From the NCBI GenBank assembly GCA_035604215.1, contig DATNIW010000132.1, forward strand, positions 1-5,346: a stretch of 5,346 nucleotides of DNA. The letters run 5' to 3'. The notes under the pieces were generated by a model, which did not search any database, was not told where the DNA came from, and was given only the letters and a program-made list of their open reading frames with translations. Position 1 is the first letter of the stretch, and every line of letters begins with the position of its first letter. Shown here piece by piece: positions 1-5,060 of the stretch. The position numbers were made by a program, and so were the translations under genes. The DNA comes from UBA5070 sp035604215. GTDB lineage: Bacteria; Fibrobacterota; Fibrobacteria; UBA5070.

Positions 1-1787
1 CCTGGGGGGAACCTCCGGGACTGCGCGAACTTCGCGTGGTCTACGAGGGAATCGCGCAGACGGATTCCTCCATCCGGGAAGCTTCACAGAAATTGTCCAA
101 AGATCTCGGCCTCGCCGGAGACCAGGTCCTCGAGATCCGGGTACCGCGGCCCCACGCCCATCCCCACCAGGCCCAGATGACCACCATGCTGCTGCTGATG
201 GTCTCCTTCGCGTTTCTCGCGCTGTTCCTCGGTTCCATCCTGGCCGCGACCACGATCTCCGCGATGATGGTCCGTCAGCGGCGCGAACTGGGCATCCTCA
301 AGGCGCTGGGCGCGGACACGAACCGGATCTTCTCCCGCTACGCGGCGACCGTGGCCGGGATGGGATTCCTTTCGTTCCTCTTCGCCTGGCCTCCGTCCCT
401 GTTCGGCGCCGCCGCCTTCGCGCGCACCATCTCCAAGCTCCTGAACATCGACATCGCGAACTCGAGCGTCCCCTGGACGGTCGCCCTGGCGATGGGCGTC
501 GCGTCCGTCGTCGTGCCCCTGGCCGCCTGCTGGATCCCGCTGCGCCGCGCCGGCGCCGTGCCCCCGCGCGCCGCCATGGACGACCACGACGCGGCACGGC
601 CATCCCTGTTGGCACCGGCGTGGCTCCCGGTGCCCGTGCGTGACGCGCTGAGACGCCCCTCCCGCCTCGCGATGTCGCTCGCTCTCCTGGGCGCCGCCGG
701 TGCCGTGTTCCTCACGGCCCTGAACATCCGCGACGGCTGGAACGCCAACCTCGCCAAGATCTGGCAGACCCGCCACTACGACGTCGAAGTCCGGTTCCTG
801 CGCCCGGTCGACTTGGAAAAGCTCGAGGTCCTGGAACATCTCCCGGGCGTGGTCGAATCCGAACCGTGGGGATTTTCCCACGCGGCGTTCGCGCGGGAAG
901 GCGAGGTGGACGTGGTCCGAACCTGGCCCGACCGGAGCCACGGAAGCCTTTACGCCATGGCCCCGCCCCTGTCCACGAGGATGGTCTCGTTCCCGCTGGT
1001 GGCGGGCAGGCGCCTGGTGTCGGCGGATTCCGATGGTGTGGTGCTCAACCACACGGCCTGGAGTCAGGCGGGCAAGCCCGCCATGGGAAGCCCCATCCTC
1101 CTCTCCCTCGAAGGAACCCAGGTGCGGAAGGTCCTGCGCGGGGTGCTCGAGGAGATCGGATCGCCGGGAACTGCCTACCTGACGGACTCCGCCTTCGCCA
1201 GGGCCACGGGATCCCGGCGGGCGGTCTCCATGTTCCGCCTCCGTTCTTCCGCGGGTTCGCCGGCGGAACGCCAAGCACTGGTGCAACGCCTGGAGCACGA
1301 ACTGGTCGCCCAGGGGTTCCCCGTCGAGATGGTCATCCCCTTTTCTGAGCTGCGCACCGCGGTGGGAGACCACGTCCTGGTCCTGGTCCGGTCGCTGGTG
1401 GCGATCGCCGGGGTCATGGGCCTGGTGGGGATCCTGGGTCTGGCCGCGACGGCAGGCATGAACGTGCTGGAGCGGACCCGGGAGATCGGCGTGATGAAGG
1501 CACTGGGGGCCGCGCCCGCCACCTTGTCGAGGCGGATCCTCCGCGAAACCATGACGGTTTCCGTCATCAGTTGGGTCCTGGGCGCGGCGGCGAGCCTTCC
1601 GCTCACCCTGTTCCTGGATCGGCTGATCGGAATGCTCGGATTCCTCGCCCCCCTTCCGATGGAGGTTTCCTGGAGCGCGATCGCTCTCTGGGGTGCGATG
1701 GTGGCGGGTACATCGCTCCTGGCGGCGTGGCTTCCGGCCCGGCGCGCGGGAAGTCTTTCGGTCCGCGAGGCCTTGGCCGGGCTGTAG
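1..1787 (+). CDS. ABC transporter permease, FtsX/MacB type, two-module (C-terminal part)
   Basis: An inner-membrane permease of the MacB/FtsX (type VII ABC) superfamily, cut by the left edge. The frame is open from base 3, so the in-frame GTG at 36 is not a likely start. Counting residues from that GTG, membrane segments are seen near 51-72, 105-127, 146-168 and 211-230, then a large hydrophilic domain (about 231-445, presumably periplasmic), then three more segments near 447-475, 505-530 and 550-572. The FtsX signature appears twice, directly after the first segment of each module: RRELGILKALGA (83-94) and TREIGVMKALGA (481-492). Duplicated FtsX domains in one chain are known for YbbP-like permeases that work with a separate ATPase and move lipids, lipoproteins or peptides. 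The substrate cannot be read here. The ATPase would be expected upstream, outside the window. The stop is TAG. Confidence 0.9.
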   Translation, partial: WGEPPGLRELRVVYEGIAQTDSSIREASQKLSKDLGLAGDQVLEIRVPRPHAHPHQAQMTTMLLLMVSFAFLALFLGSILAATTISAMMVRQRRELGILKALGADTNRIFSRYAATVAGMGFLSFLFAWPPSLFGAAAFARTISKLLNIDIANSSVPWTVALAMGVASVVVPLAACWIPLRRAGAVPPRAAMDDHDAARPSLLAPAWLPVPVRDALRRPSRLAMSLALLGAAGAVFLTALNIRDGWNANLAKIWQTRHYDVEVRFLRPVDLEKLEVLEHLPGVVESEPWGFSHAAFAREGEVDVVRTWPDRSHGSLYAMAPPLSTRMVSFPLVAGRRLVSADSDGVVLNHTAWSQAGKPAMGSPILLSLEGTQVRKVLRGVLEEIGSPGTAYLTDSAFARATGSRRAVSMFRLRSSAGSPAERQALVQRLEHELVAQGFPVEMVIPFSELRTAVGDHVLVLVRSLVAIAGVMGLVGILGLAATAGMNVLERTREIGVMKALGAAPATLSRRILRETMTVSVISWVLGAAASLPLTLFLDRLIGMLGFLAPLPMEVSWSAIALWGAMVAGTSLLAAWLPARRAGSLSVREALAGL

Positions 1788-1879
1788 CGTGTCACGGCCC
1801 GCCTGTCGGTTGGAATGGGCTTTGGCGGAGCGCGTGGGCGGTCGCTCACCTGTCACCCCCGGGCGGGCCGCTCCAGAGG

Positions 1880-1909
1880 TTGGATAATTGGGCAGTGTCG
1901 TGCTACCTT
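1880..1909 (+). promoter_or_regulatory. possible promoter of tRNA-Glu
   Basis: TTGGAT (1880-1885) and TACCTT (1904-1909) are separated by 18 nt. Transcription would start about 5 nt before the tRNA, a usual length for a short tRNA leader. The -10 match is weak (3 of 6). The rest of 1788-1921 holds no gene. It contains an 8-bp inverted repeat (GGCCCGCC at 1796-1803, GGCGGGCC at 1862-1869) with a 58-nt loop and no T-run, and a direct repeat of TTTGCCCC (1908-1915 and 1919-1926) that overlaps the tRNA start. Confidence 0.35.
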
Positions 1910-1921
1910 TGCCCCTCCTTT

Positions 1922-1994
1922 GCCCCCATCGTCTAGAGGCCTAGGACAGCGGGTTTTCAGTCCGTCAGCAGGGGTTCGAATCCCCTTGGGGGTG
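1922..1994 (+). tRNA. tRNA-Glu (anticodon TTC)
   Basis: A complete 73-nt cloverleaf without an encoded CCA. The acceptor stem is GCCCCCA paired with TGGGGGT, with a G-U first pair and discriminator G73. The D-arm has the usual Glu pattern GTCTAGAGGCCTAGGAC. The anticodon stem is GCGGG/TCCGT, with wobble pairs at both ends, around the loop TTTTCAG, giving anticodon TTC (reads GAA/GAG). The T-arm is AGGGG-TTCGAAT-CCCCT. The wobble closing pairs in the anticodon stem are slightly weak for a Glu tRNA, but nothing looks broken. Confidence 0.95.
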
Positions 1995-2001
1995 TTTTTT
2001 T
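1995..2001 (+). terminator. T-run after tRNA-Glu, possible terminator
   Basis: Seven T residues follow the discriminator base directly. With the GC-rich T-arm/acceptor hairpin just before them, they could act as an intrinsic terminator of the tRNA transcript. No separate hairpin is present. Confidence 0.35.
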
Positions 2002-2003
2002 AA

Positions 2004-2049
2004 GCGAATTTCCAGTCCCTCAGCAGGGGCCCGAACCCCCAACGGGGTG
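2004..2049 (+). repeat. decayed direct copy of the 3' half of tRNA-Glu
   Basis: Aligned without gaps at an offset of 55 nt, 2004-2049 matches tRNA positions 1949-1994 at 36 of 46 bases. The match covers the anticodon stem-loop, variable loop, T-arm and 3' acceptor strand. The block CAGTCC, the block TCAGCAGGGG and the final GGGGTG are identical. The T-loop TTCGAAT has become CCCGAAC and the acceptor strand no longer fits, so it is not a functional tRNA. No 5' half is present. Duplication of only the 3' half of a tRNA is the classic trace of integration by a tyrosine integrase; a simple tandem duplication with decay is the alternative. Confidence 0.75.
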
Positions 2050-2096
2050 GTTTACACCAAGCCTCCCGTCTAGTTTTCCGAACAAGGAGAACACAC

Positions 2097-2645
2097 ATGA
2101 TCATCGACGGATTGGACTACGGACCTCTCGGGGCATTGGTCGGAACCTGGACCGGGGGCAAAGGCTTGGATACCTCCCCCGAACCCGTGGGCGACGAAAA
2201 GGTCGTCTACCGCGAGACCATCGTGTTCGAAGCCGCTGGGTGGGTGAAGAACGGCGGTGAGCAGACGCTGTCGGTGGTCCGCTACCACCAGTCGGTGAAC
2301 CGGGTCGACACCGGGGAGGGGTTCCACGACCAGGTGGGCTACTGGAGCTGGGATCCGGCCACGGAGGTCGTTTCCCAATCCCTGACCATTCCCCGTGCGG
2401 AAGCGCTCCTGGCCGGCGGCAAGGCAGCGGCGGCCGACACAGCCCTTGAGGTTTCCGCCACCTTGGGCGATCCCGTCTGGGGCATCGCCCAATCTCCGTT
2501 CCTTACCGCCAAGGCCAAGACGGTCGCCTACCGCCACCGCACGGAGGTCCAGGGCGATGTCCTGAAGTACAGCCAGACCACCTCGCTGGTGATCTACGGG
2601 CGGGCGTTCGAGCATACGGACGAGAGCGTGCTGCGCAGGGTTTGA
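2097..2645 (+). CDS. nitrobindin-like / DUF1794 heme-binding-type beta-barrel protein
   Basis: A 182-residue soluble protein without signal peptide or membrane segments. I recognise the nitrobindin-like (DUF1794, THAP4-type) small beta-barrel pattern: an N-terminal GPLGALVGTWTGGKG (residues 9-23, the GxWxG motif that opens the barrel), then FHDQVGYWSWDP (76-87), LTIPRAEALLAGG (97-109) and a C-terminal FEHTDESVLRR (171-181). His173 is the candidate axial ligand if heme is bound. The family is known for ferric heme binding and NO/peroxynitrite chemistry, but many members are uncharacterised, so the function here is inferred. The start is firm: ATG with AAGGAG at 2084-2089, 7 nt upstream. The 5' region 2050-2083 shows only a weak promoter-like TTTACA (2051-2056). 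Repeat copy A begins directly after the TGA stop. It is the first gene after the tRNA and transcribed in the same direction. Confidence 0.75.
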   Translation: MIIDGLDYGPLGALVGTWTGGKGLDTSPEPVGDEKVVYRETIVFEAAGWVKNGGEQTLSVVRYHQSVNRVDTGEGFHDQVGYWSWDPATEVVSQSLTIPRAEALLAGGKAAAADTALEVSATLGDPVWGIAQSPFLTAKAKTVAYRHRTEVQGDVLKYSQTTSLVIYGRAFEHTDESVLRRV

Positions 2646-2842
2646 GGCGCCGGCCTCCGGCGGCCCAAGGGCTGAAGGCGCAGCCCTTGGGAATCCCGCG
2701 CCTTCTCGGGGGGCTCCCGCCCCCCGTACCCCAACAAGATTTAGCGGCGGACGTGGTGAGATCTTCGTGGCATCACGGTCGGGGCACCCGCCTGCACGGC
2801 GATGCGCCGTGGCGGCGGGGGGGGTGATACCGTCTGGTCAGG
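2646..2842. repeat. structured dispersed repeat, copy A (diverged, short form)
   Basis: Begins directly after the TGA of the upstream gene and ends where an AT-rich stretch starts. Shared with copies B and C, in the same orientation, are GCCTCCGGCGGCCCAAGG (2653-2670), the block from GCAGCCCTTGGG to TCGGGGGGCTCCC (about 2680-2718), GGCGGACGTGGTG, and the terminal GTGATACCGTCTGGTC (2824-2839). Three hairpins are visible: CCCAAGGGCT/AGCCCTTGGG (2664-2673 and 2682-2691, perfect 10 bp); GGGGGGC/GCCCCCC (2708-2714 and 2719-2725, 4-nt loop); and a nested one with outer stem CCCGCC/GGCGGG (2787-2792, 2814-2819) and inner stem CACGGCG/CGCCGTG (2795-2801, 2805-2811). It lacks the CCCATCGG hairpin of B and C. 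No gene is supported inside. The small open frame over it is an artefact of repeat composition. Confidence 0.85.
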
Positions 2843-2849
2843 AAGGTTA

Positions 2850-2879
2850 TTTACTAATTTAGTTACTTACTACTTTACT
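2850..2879 (+). promoter_or_regulatory. AT-rich promoter/operator candidate before the DUF6530-like gene
   Basis: A sharp AT-rich island (about 2847-2890) in otherwise GC-rich DNA. A possible -35 TTTACT (2850-2855) and -10 TTTACT (2874-2879, 4 of 6 to consensus) lie 18 nt apart. Between them is an 11-nt inverted repeat ACTAA-T-TTAGT (2853-2863). The pentamer TTACT occurs four times (2851, 2863, 2867, 2875). Promoter position is inferred from composition and weak hexamers; an operator role for the repeats is a guess. Confidence 0.4.
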
Positions 2880-2923
2880 AGAACTTTTCTTCGGGGGGTA
2901 AGGTGGGCGATGTGGAGCATTCG

Positions 2924-3409
2924 ATGAAGGTGCCGCAGGGGTTGAAGCACAAGCCTGTGGTGGTGGTGGACGACTATGCTCGGATCGACGGGAGGTACGC
3001 CGGTCCGGATACGGACACGAAAGGACTTTCCATCGGGTTGGCCCAGTGGGCCGATCGAAAGCGCTACCCGGAGATCTCCGCGAAGATCTGGCGCTACACC
3101 GGCGAGAAATGGTCCCGGCAATCGGAGGAGCTGCCCCTCCATCGCGTCTTGGACCTGGCGATCCTCGTCTGCAAGACCAAGCAGTTCTTCGCGGAGCGCT
3201 ACAAGAAGACCACCGAGGAACATCTGAAGGAAGACCTCATCGACAAGATCGCCCTCCAGGGGTCTTCGATGAACATCGCCCTCTCCAAGGACAACGACCA
3301 CATCGCGGGCGACATCGAGATCGTCGACAAGCAACTCCACCTCGACGACGAACTCCTCAGCGAACGTTTGCGGCGGCTTGCTTCCATTCTCAAGGAGTTG
3401 GGGTACTAG
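2924..3409 (+). CDS. conserved protein of unknown function, DUF6530-like
   Basis: A 161-residue soluble protein with no signal peptide, membrane segment or catalytic motif that I can name. The N-terminal part (GLKHKPVVVVDDYARIDGR) and the middle (WSRQSEELPLHRVLDLAILVC) resemble proteins annotated as DUF6530, recalled from memory and not searched. The C-terminal third is charged and helical and ends at TAG. I chose ATG 2924 over the in-frame GTG at 2903 because GGAG (2914-2917) sits 6 nt before it and because I remember relatives starting with MK(V/I)P. Using GTG would add seven residues. The gene has its own AT-rich upstream region, lies between repeat copies A and B, and is convergent with the rpn gene. 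Repeat B fills the whole gap between the two stop codons. The function is unknown; the neighbourhood only hints at an accessory or defence role. Confidence 0.75.
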   Translation: MKVPQGLKHKPVVVVDDYARIDGRYAGPDTDTKGLSIGLAQWADRKRYPEISAKIWRYTGEKWSRQSEELPLHRVLDLAILVCKTKQFFAERYKKTTEEHLKEDLIDKIALQGSSMNIALSKDNDHIAGDIEIVDKQLHLDDELLSERLRRLASILKELGY

Positions 3410-3697
3410 GCGCTGCCTCCGGCGGCCCAAGGCGTCTGCAGATCCTCCCATCGGGCAAACCCGATGGGAACCCTGGGCGCAGCCCTTGGGAATCCCGCGC
3501 CTTTTCGGGGGGCTCCCGCCGCCCGGACCCCAGCGAGATTCAACGGCGGACGTGGTGGGGTCTGCGGTACGTCAAAATCTGCGCACCGGCCTGCTTGCCT
3601 CCGGCAAGATGGCCGGGGTCGTGATACCGTCTGGTCGGGGAGGCGGGAAAAGGTCTGCCGATTCCGCTGGGAGCGAGCTTTACGAAAGGTCTTCGGG
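3410..3697. repeat. structured dispersed repeat, copy B (between convergent genes)
   Basis: Starts at the TAG of the DUF6530-like gene and runs through the TAA of the minus-strand rpn gene (3680-3682) into its last codons. It contains GCCTCCGGCGGCCCAAGG (3415-3432) and a perfect hairpin CCCATCGGG-CAAA-CCCGATGGG (3447-3468), enclosed by CCCAAGG/CCTTGGG (3426-3432 and 3484-3490). Further right is a nested hairpin with outer stem CCGGCC/GGCCGG (3586-3591, 3611-3616) and inner stem CTTGCC/GGCAAG (3594-3599, 3603-3608), followed by GTGATACCGTCTGGTC (3621-3636). Positions 3522-3697 match 4714-4889 of copy C at 175 of 176 bases; the one difference is G3617 versus T4809. Its place between two convergent stops would suit a bidirectional terminator, but no proper T-run follows the hairpins. 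Confidence 0.9.
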
Positions 3698-3841
3698 GCG
3701 GAGACCGGTGATGCGGGTGATGACGGCCCAATCAAAGCCTTCCGCGACCATCTTGCGGGCGTCGTCGAGGCGCGCCAAGTGCAAGCCTTCTTCCAGTCCT
3801 TTTTCCCGTCCAATCTTCAGGATCTGTTCTTCCATGGTCAT
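3680..3841 (-). CDS. internal in-frame small protein, RpnS-like candidate antitoxin
   Basis: Same frame as the C-terminus of the long Rpn protein. ATG 3841 would start a 53-residue protein (MTMEEQILKIG...PEDLS). A second in-frame ATG lies at 3835. On the minus strand AAGGGAG (3854 down to 3848) precedes ATG 3841 by exactly 6 nt. This is a strong site, whereas the long form has none. In published Rpn systems the small C-terminal domain is made separately and blocks the long nuclease. Here that role is inferred from family and signal. The product has an amphipathic charged helix (about residues 4-32) and an HTH-like tail. Loss of the site in close relatives would argue against it. Confidence 0.6.
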   Translation of the reverse strand: MTMEEQILKIGREKGLEEGLHLARLDDARKMVAEGFDWAVITRITGLRPEDLS

Positions 3842-4567
3842 GGCCAACTCCCTTGTTGCCGGGTGGAGCCTCAAGCTCAACGCCTGCTGGACCCCGAAAT
3901 CGCTCCGTTGGAATATATACCGAAGCACGACGCGAAGAAAGCGAAGCGCCAGATCCGCGTCCATGGGACCGTCTTCCGGCGTCAGCCGCTCCATCAAAGC
4001 CGAGACGTCTCCCGGCGAAAAGATTGCCTTCATCAATTCCATGGCCACCTGCACCGATCGGTTCCCGTAGGTCTCGCCCAAGGTTTTCCTGGACGTTCGA
4101 GCCAGGTCCACCAACAGGAATCCAAACTCCGGAAGGAACCTGCGTAACCGCTCGGGGAAGCCAGGGAATGATTGGGAAAGTGCTCGTACAGTCCATCTCT
4201 CTCGGCCCTGGTAGAGGATGATCGGAATCACGGCGGGCAGTCGGTTGCCTTCCTGTTCGGCGCGCGCCCAGATCCCGAGCATGTAGGAGAGCAGTTGCAA
4301 ATGGGGATGCTTGGGTGCCCAGCTCTTGTGCTCGAGAAGAATGGCGACCAGGGCCGTGGAGTCCGACAGCGGGCAGGAGAAGACGAGGTCGGCGTAGGTC
4401 TCGGCAAGTTGGGCGGACAGGAACGACTCGCTCTCGCGGCGAATTTTGGAAAGGTCCAACCTCTCGCGGATGTCCGGCGGGAGCGTATCGCGCAAGAAAT
4501 CGCGGGCGCGATCAAGGTCGCCGAAAATCTCCTTGAAGAACTCGTCGTGCGGGGATGCGGGGGACAC
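3680..4567 (-). CDS. Rpn/YhgA-family PD-(D/E)XK nuclease (Transposase_31), long form
   Basis: A 295-residue protein of about the usual family length. The N-terminus has the family opening PHDEFFKEIFGDLDRARDFL (6-25). The PD-(D/E)XK core follows: Asp60 in ETYADLVF, then Glu79-x-Lys81 in LLEHKSW, then LQLLSYMLGIW (90-100). All core residues are present, so the nuclease is probably active. The last 53 residues are a charged C-terminal domain ending in an HTH-like GFDWAVITRITGL and PEDLS. Rpn proteins are known as DNA endonucleases that promote RecA-independent recombination, and as toxins of gene-within-gene anti-phage systems. The start is uncertain: the family domain begins just after GTG 4567, which has no Shine-Dalgarno but lies about 7 nt after a -10-like hexamer. 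The frame stays open through repeat C to a TTG at 4735, but that extension is repeat sequence. The last codons lie inside repeat B. Confidence 0.85.
   Translation of the reverse strand: MSPASPHDEFFKEIFGDLDRARDFLRDTLPPDIRERLDLSKIRRESESFLSAQLAETYADLVFSCPLSDSTALVAILLEHKSWAPKHPHLQLLSYMLGIWARAEQEGNRLPAVIPIILYQGRERWTVRALSQSFPGFPERLRRFLPEFGFLLVDLARTSRKTLGETYGNRSVQVAMELMKAIFSPGDVSALMERLTPEDGPMDADLALRFLRVVLRYIFQRSDFGVQQALSLRLHPATRELAMTMEEQILKIGREKGLEEGLHLARLDDARKMVAEGFDWAVITRITGLRPEDLS
3848..3854 (-). promoter_or_regulatory. internal ribosome binding site AAGGGAG inside rpn
   Basis: Read on the minus strand, AAGGGAG is followed by TTGGCC and then ATG 3841. Spacing and sequence are near optimal, although the site lies inside a coding region. 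Confidence 0.6.
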
Positions 4568-4573
4568 GGACGG

Positions 4574-4602
4574 AAGATAGTTGATAGTGAACGTTTGAGC
4601 AA
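4574..4602 (-). promoter_or_regulatory. possible promoter of the rpn gene
   Basis: On the minus strand TTGCTC (4602-4597) and TATCTT (4579-4574) are separated by 17 nt, matching 3 of 6 and 4 of 6 consensus bases. Transcription would begin near 4567, at the GTG itself, implying a leaderless message. This fits the absence of a Shine-Dalgarno there. The -35 element sits directly at the edge of repeat C. Sigma-70-like hexamers of this quality occur by chance, so this is tentative. Confidence 0.35.
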
Positions 4603-4603
4603 G

Positions 4604-4889
4604 GCCTTTGGCGGCCCAAGGCGTCCGCTGATTCTCCCATCGGTCGTGTCGGCCGATGGGAACCCTGGGCGCGGCCCTTTGGAAACCCGCGCCTTTTCGG
4701 GGGGCTCCGCCCACCCGGACCCCAGCGAGATTCAACGGCGGACGTGGTGGGGTCTGCGGTACGTCAAAATCTGCGCACCGGCCTGCTTGCCTCCGGCAAG
4801 ATGGCCGGTGTCGTGATACCGTCTGGTCGGGGAGGCGGGAAAAGGTCTGCCGATTCCGCTGGGAGCGAGCTTTACGAAAGGTCTTCGGG
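4604..4889. repeat. structured dispersed repeat, copy C (between the two rpn genes)
   Basis: Same orientation and order as copy B. It starts with GCCTTTGGCGGCCCAAGG (4604-4621, two changes from A and B), then hairpin CCCATCGG/CCGATGGG (4636-4643 and 4653-4660) with a 9-nt loop unlike that of B, then a nested hairpin CACCGGCC/GGCCGGTG (4776-4783, 4803-4810) around CTTGCC/GGCAAG (4786-4791, 4795-4800), then GTGATACCGTCTGGTC (4813-4828). It includes the TAA stop (4872-4874) and the last five sense codons of the right-hand rpn-like gene. The left part differs from B by scattered changes and 3 extra bases; the right 176 bases are virtually identical. It fills the space between the stop of one rpn gene and the start region of the next. 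Confidence 0.9.
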
Positions 4890-5060
4890 CTTCAGGCCTG
4901 TCACGTCGGTGATGATCTCCCAGGAGATGCCGTGTTCGCGCATCTTGCGGGCGTCATCGAGCTTGGAGGCGCGGAGGCCTTCTTCCATGCCTTCCAAACG
5001 ACCTTCGGTGCGGCCTTTCGCATGGCCTTCTTCCAACCACCACTCGATGATCTCGGGCAT
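4872..5060 (-). CDS. internal in-frame small protein in the second rpn-like gene, RpnS-like candidate
   Basis: ATG 5060, in the frame of the host gene, would give 62 residues (MPEIIEWWLEEG...PEDLS). AAGGAG on the minus strand (5072 down to 5067) lies exactly 6 nt before it, the same spacing as the internal site in the neighbouring rpn gene. The product covers the charged Gly-rich helix and the HTH-like tail. If real, it would be the antitoxin partner of the long protein encoded by the same gene; this role is inferred from the published Rpn arrangement. Confidence 0.55.
   Translation of the reverse strand: MPEIIEWWLEEGHAKGRTEGRLEGMEEGLRASKLDDARKMREHGISWEIITDVTGLKPEDLS

Noticed and set aside
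36..38. GTG at 36 as the permease start
   Set aside because: The frame is open to the left edge, there is no ribosome binding site, and the first FtsX module would lack its expected preceding domain. The gene is simply cut by the window.
84..1856. A 590-codon open frame on the minus strand opposite the permease
   Set aside because: It lies opposite a clear membrane protein, is very rich in Arg, Gly, Pro and His with no recognisable domain or membrane pattern, and is explained by GC-biased third positions of the permease.
1796..1869. GGCCCGCC/GGCGGGCC as a terminator of the permease
   Set aside because: The 58-nt loop and lack of a T-run make intrinsic termination unlikely. 8-bp GC palindromes are common in such DNA.
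2070..2615. Minus-strand open frame opposite the nitrobindin-like gene, and 2870-3451 opposite the DUF6530-like gene
   Set aside because: Both are mirror images of genes with clear starts, Shine-Dalgarno sites and family resemblance. The antisense translations show no domain.
3464..4147. Long plus-strand open frames across the rpn region (also 3378-4070 and 4172-4816)
   Set aside because: They overlap the well-supported minus-strand nuclease, run through repeat sequence and show no domain or ribosome binding site.
2604..4889. Integron cassette array with attC sites
   Set aside because: The gene-repeat-gene order is suggestive, but B and C contain no GTT at all, hence no GTTRRRY core site. 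No integrase is present and the repeats are longer than usual attC sites.
2646..4889. CRISPR array
   Set aside because: There are only three long copies separated by whole genes, with no regular short repeats and spacers.
3410..4889. Ordinary insertion sequence bounded by B and C as inverted ends
   Set aside because: The copies are in direct orientation, and no terminal inverted repeats or target duplications are visible at their edges.
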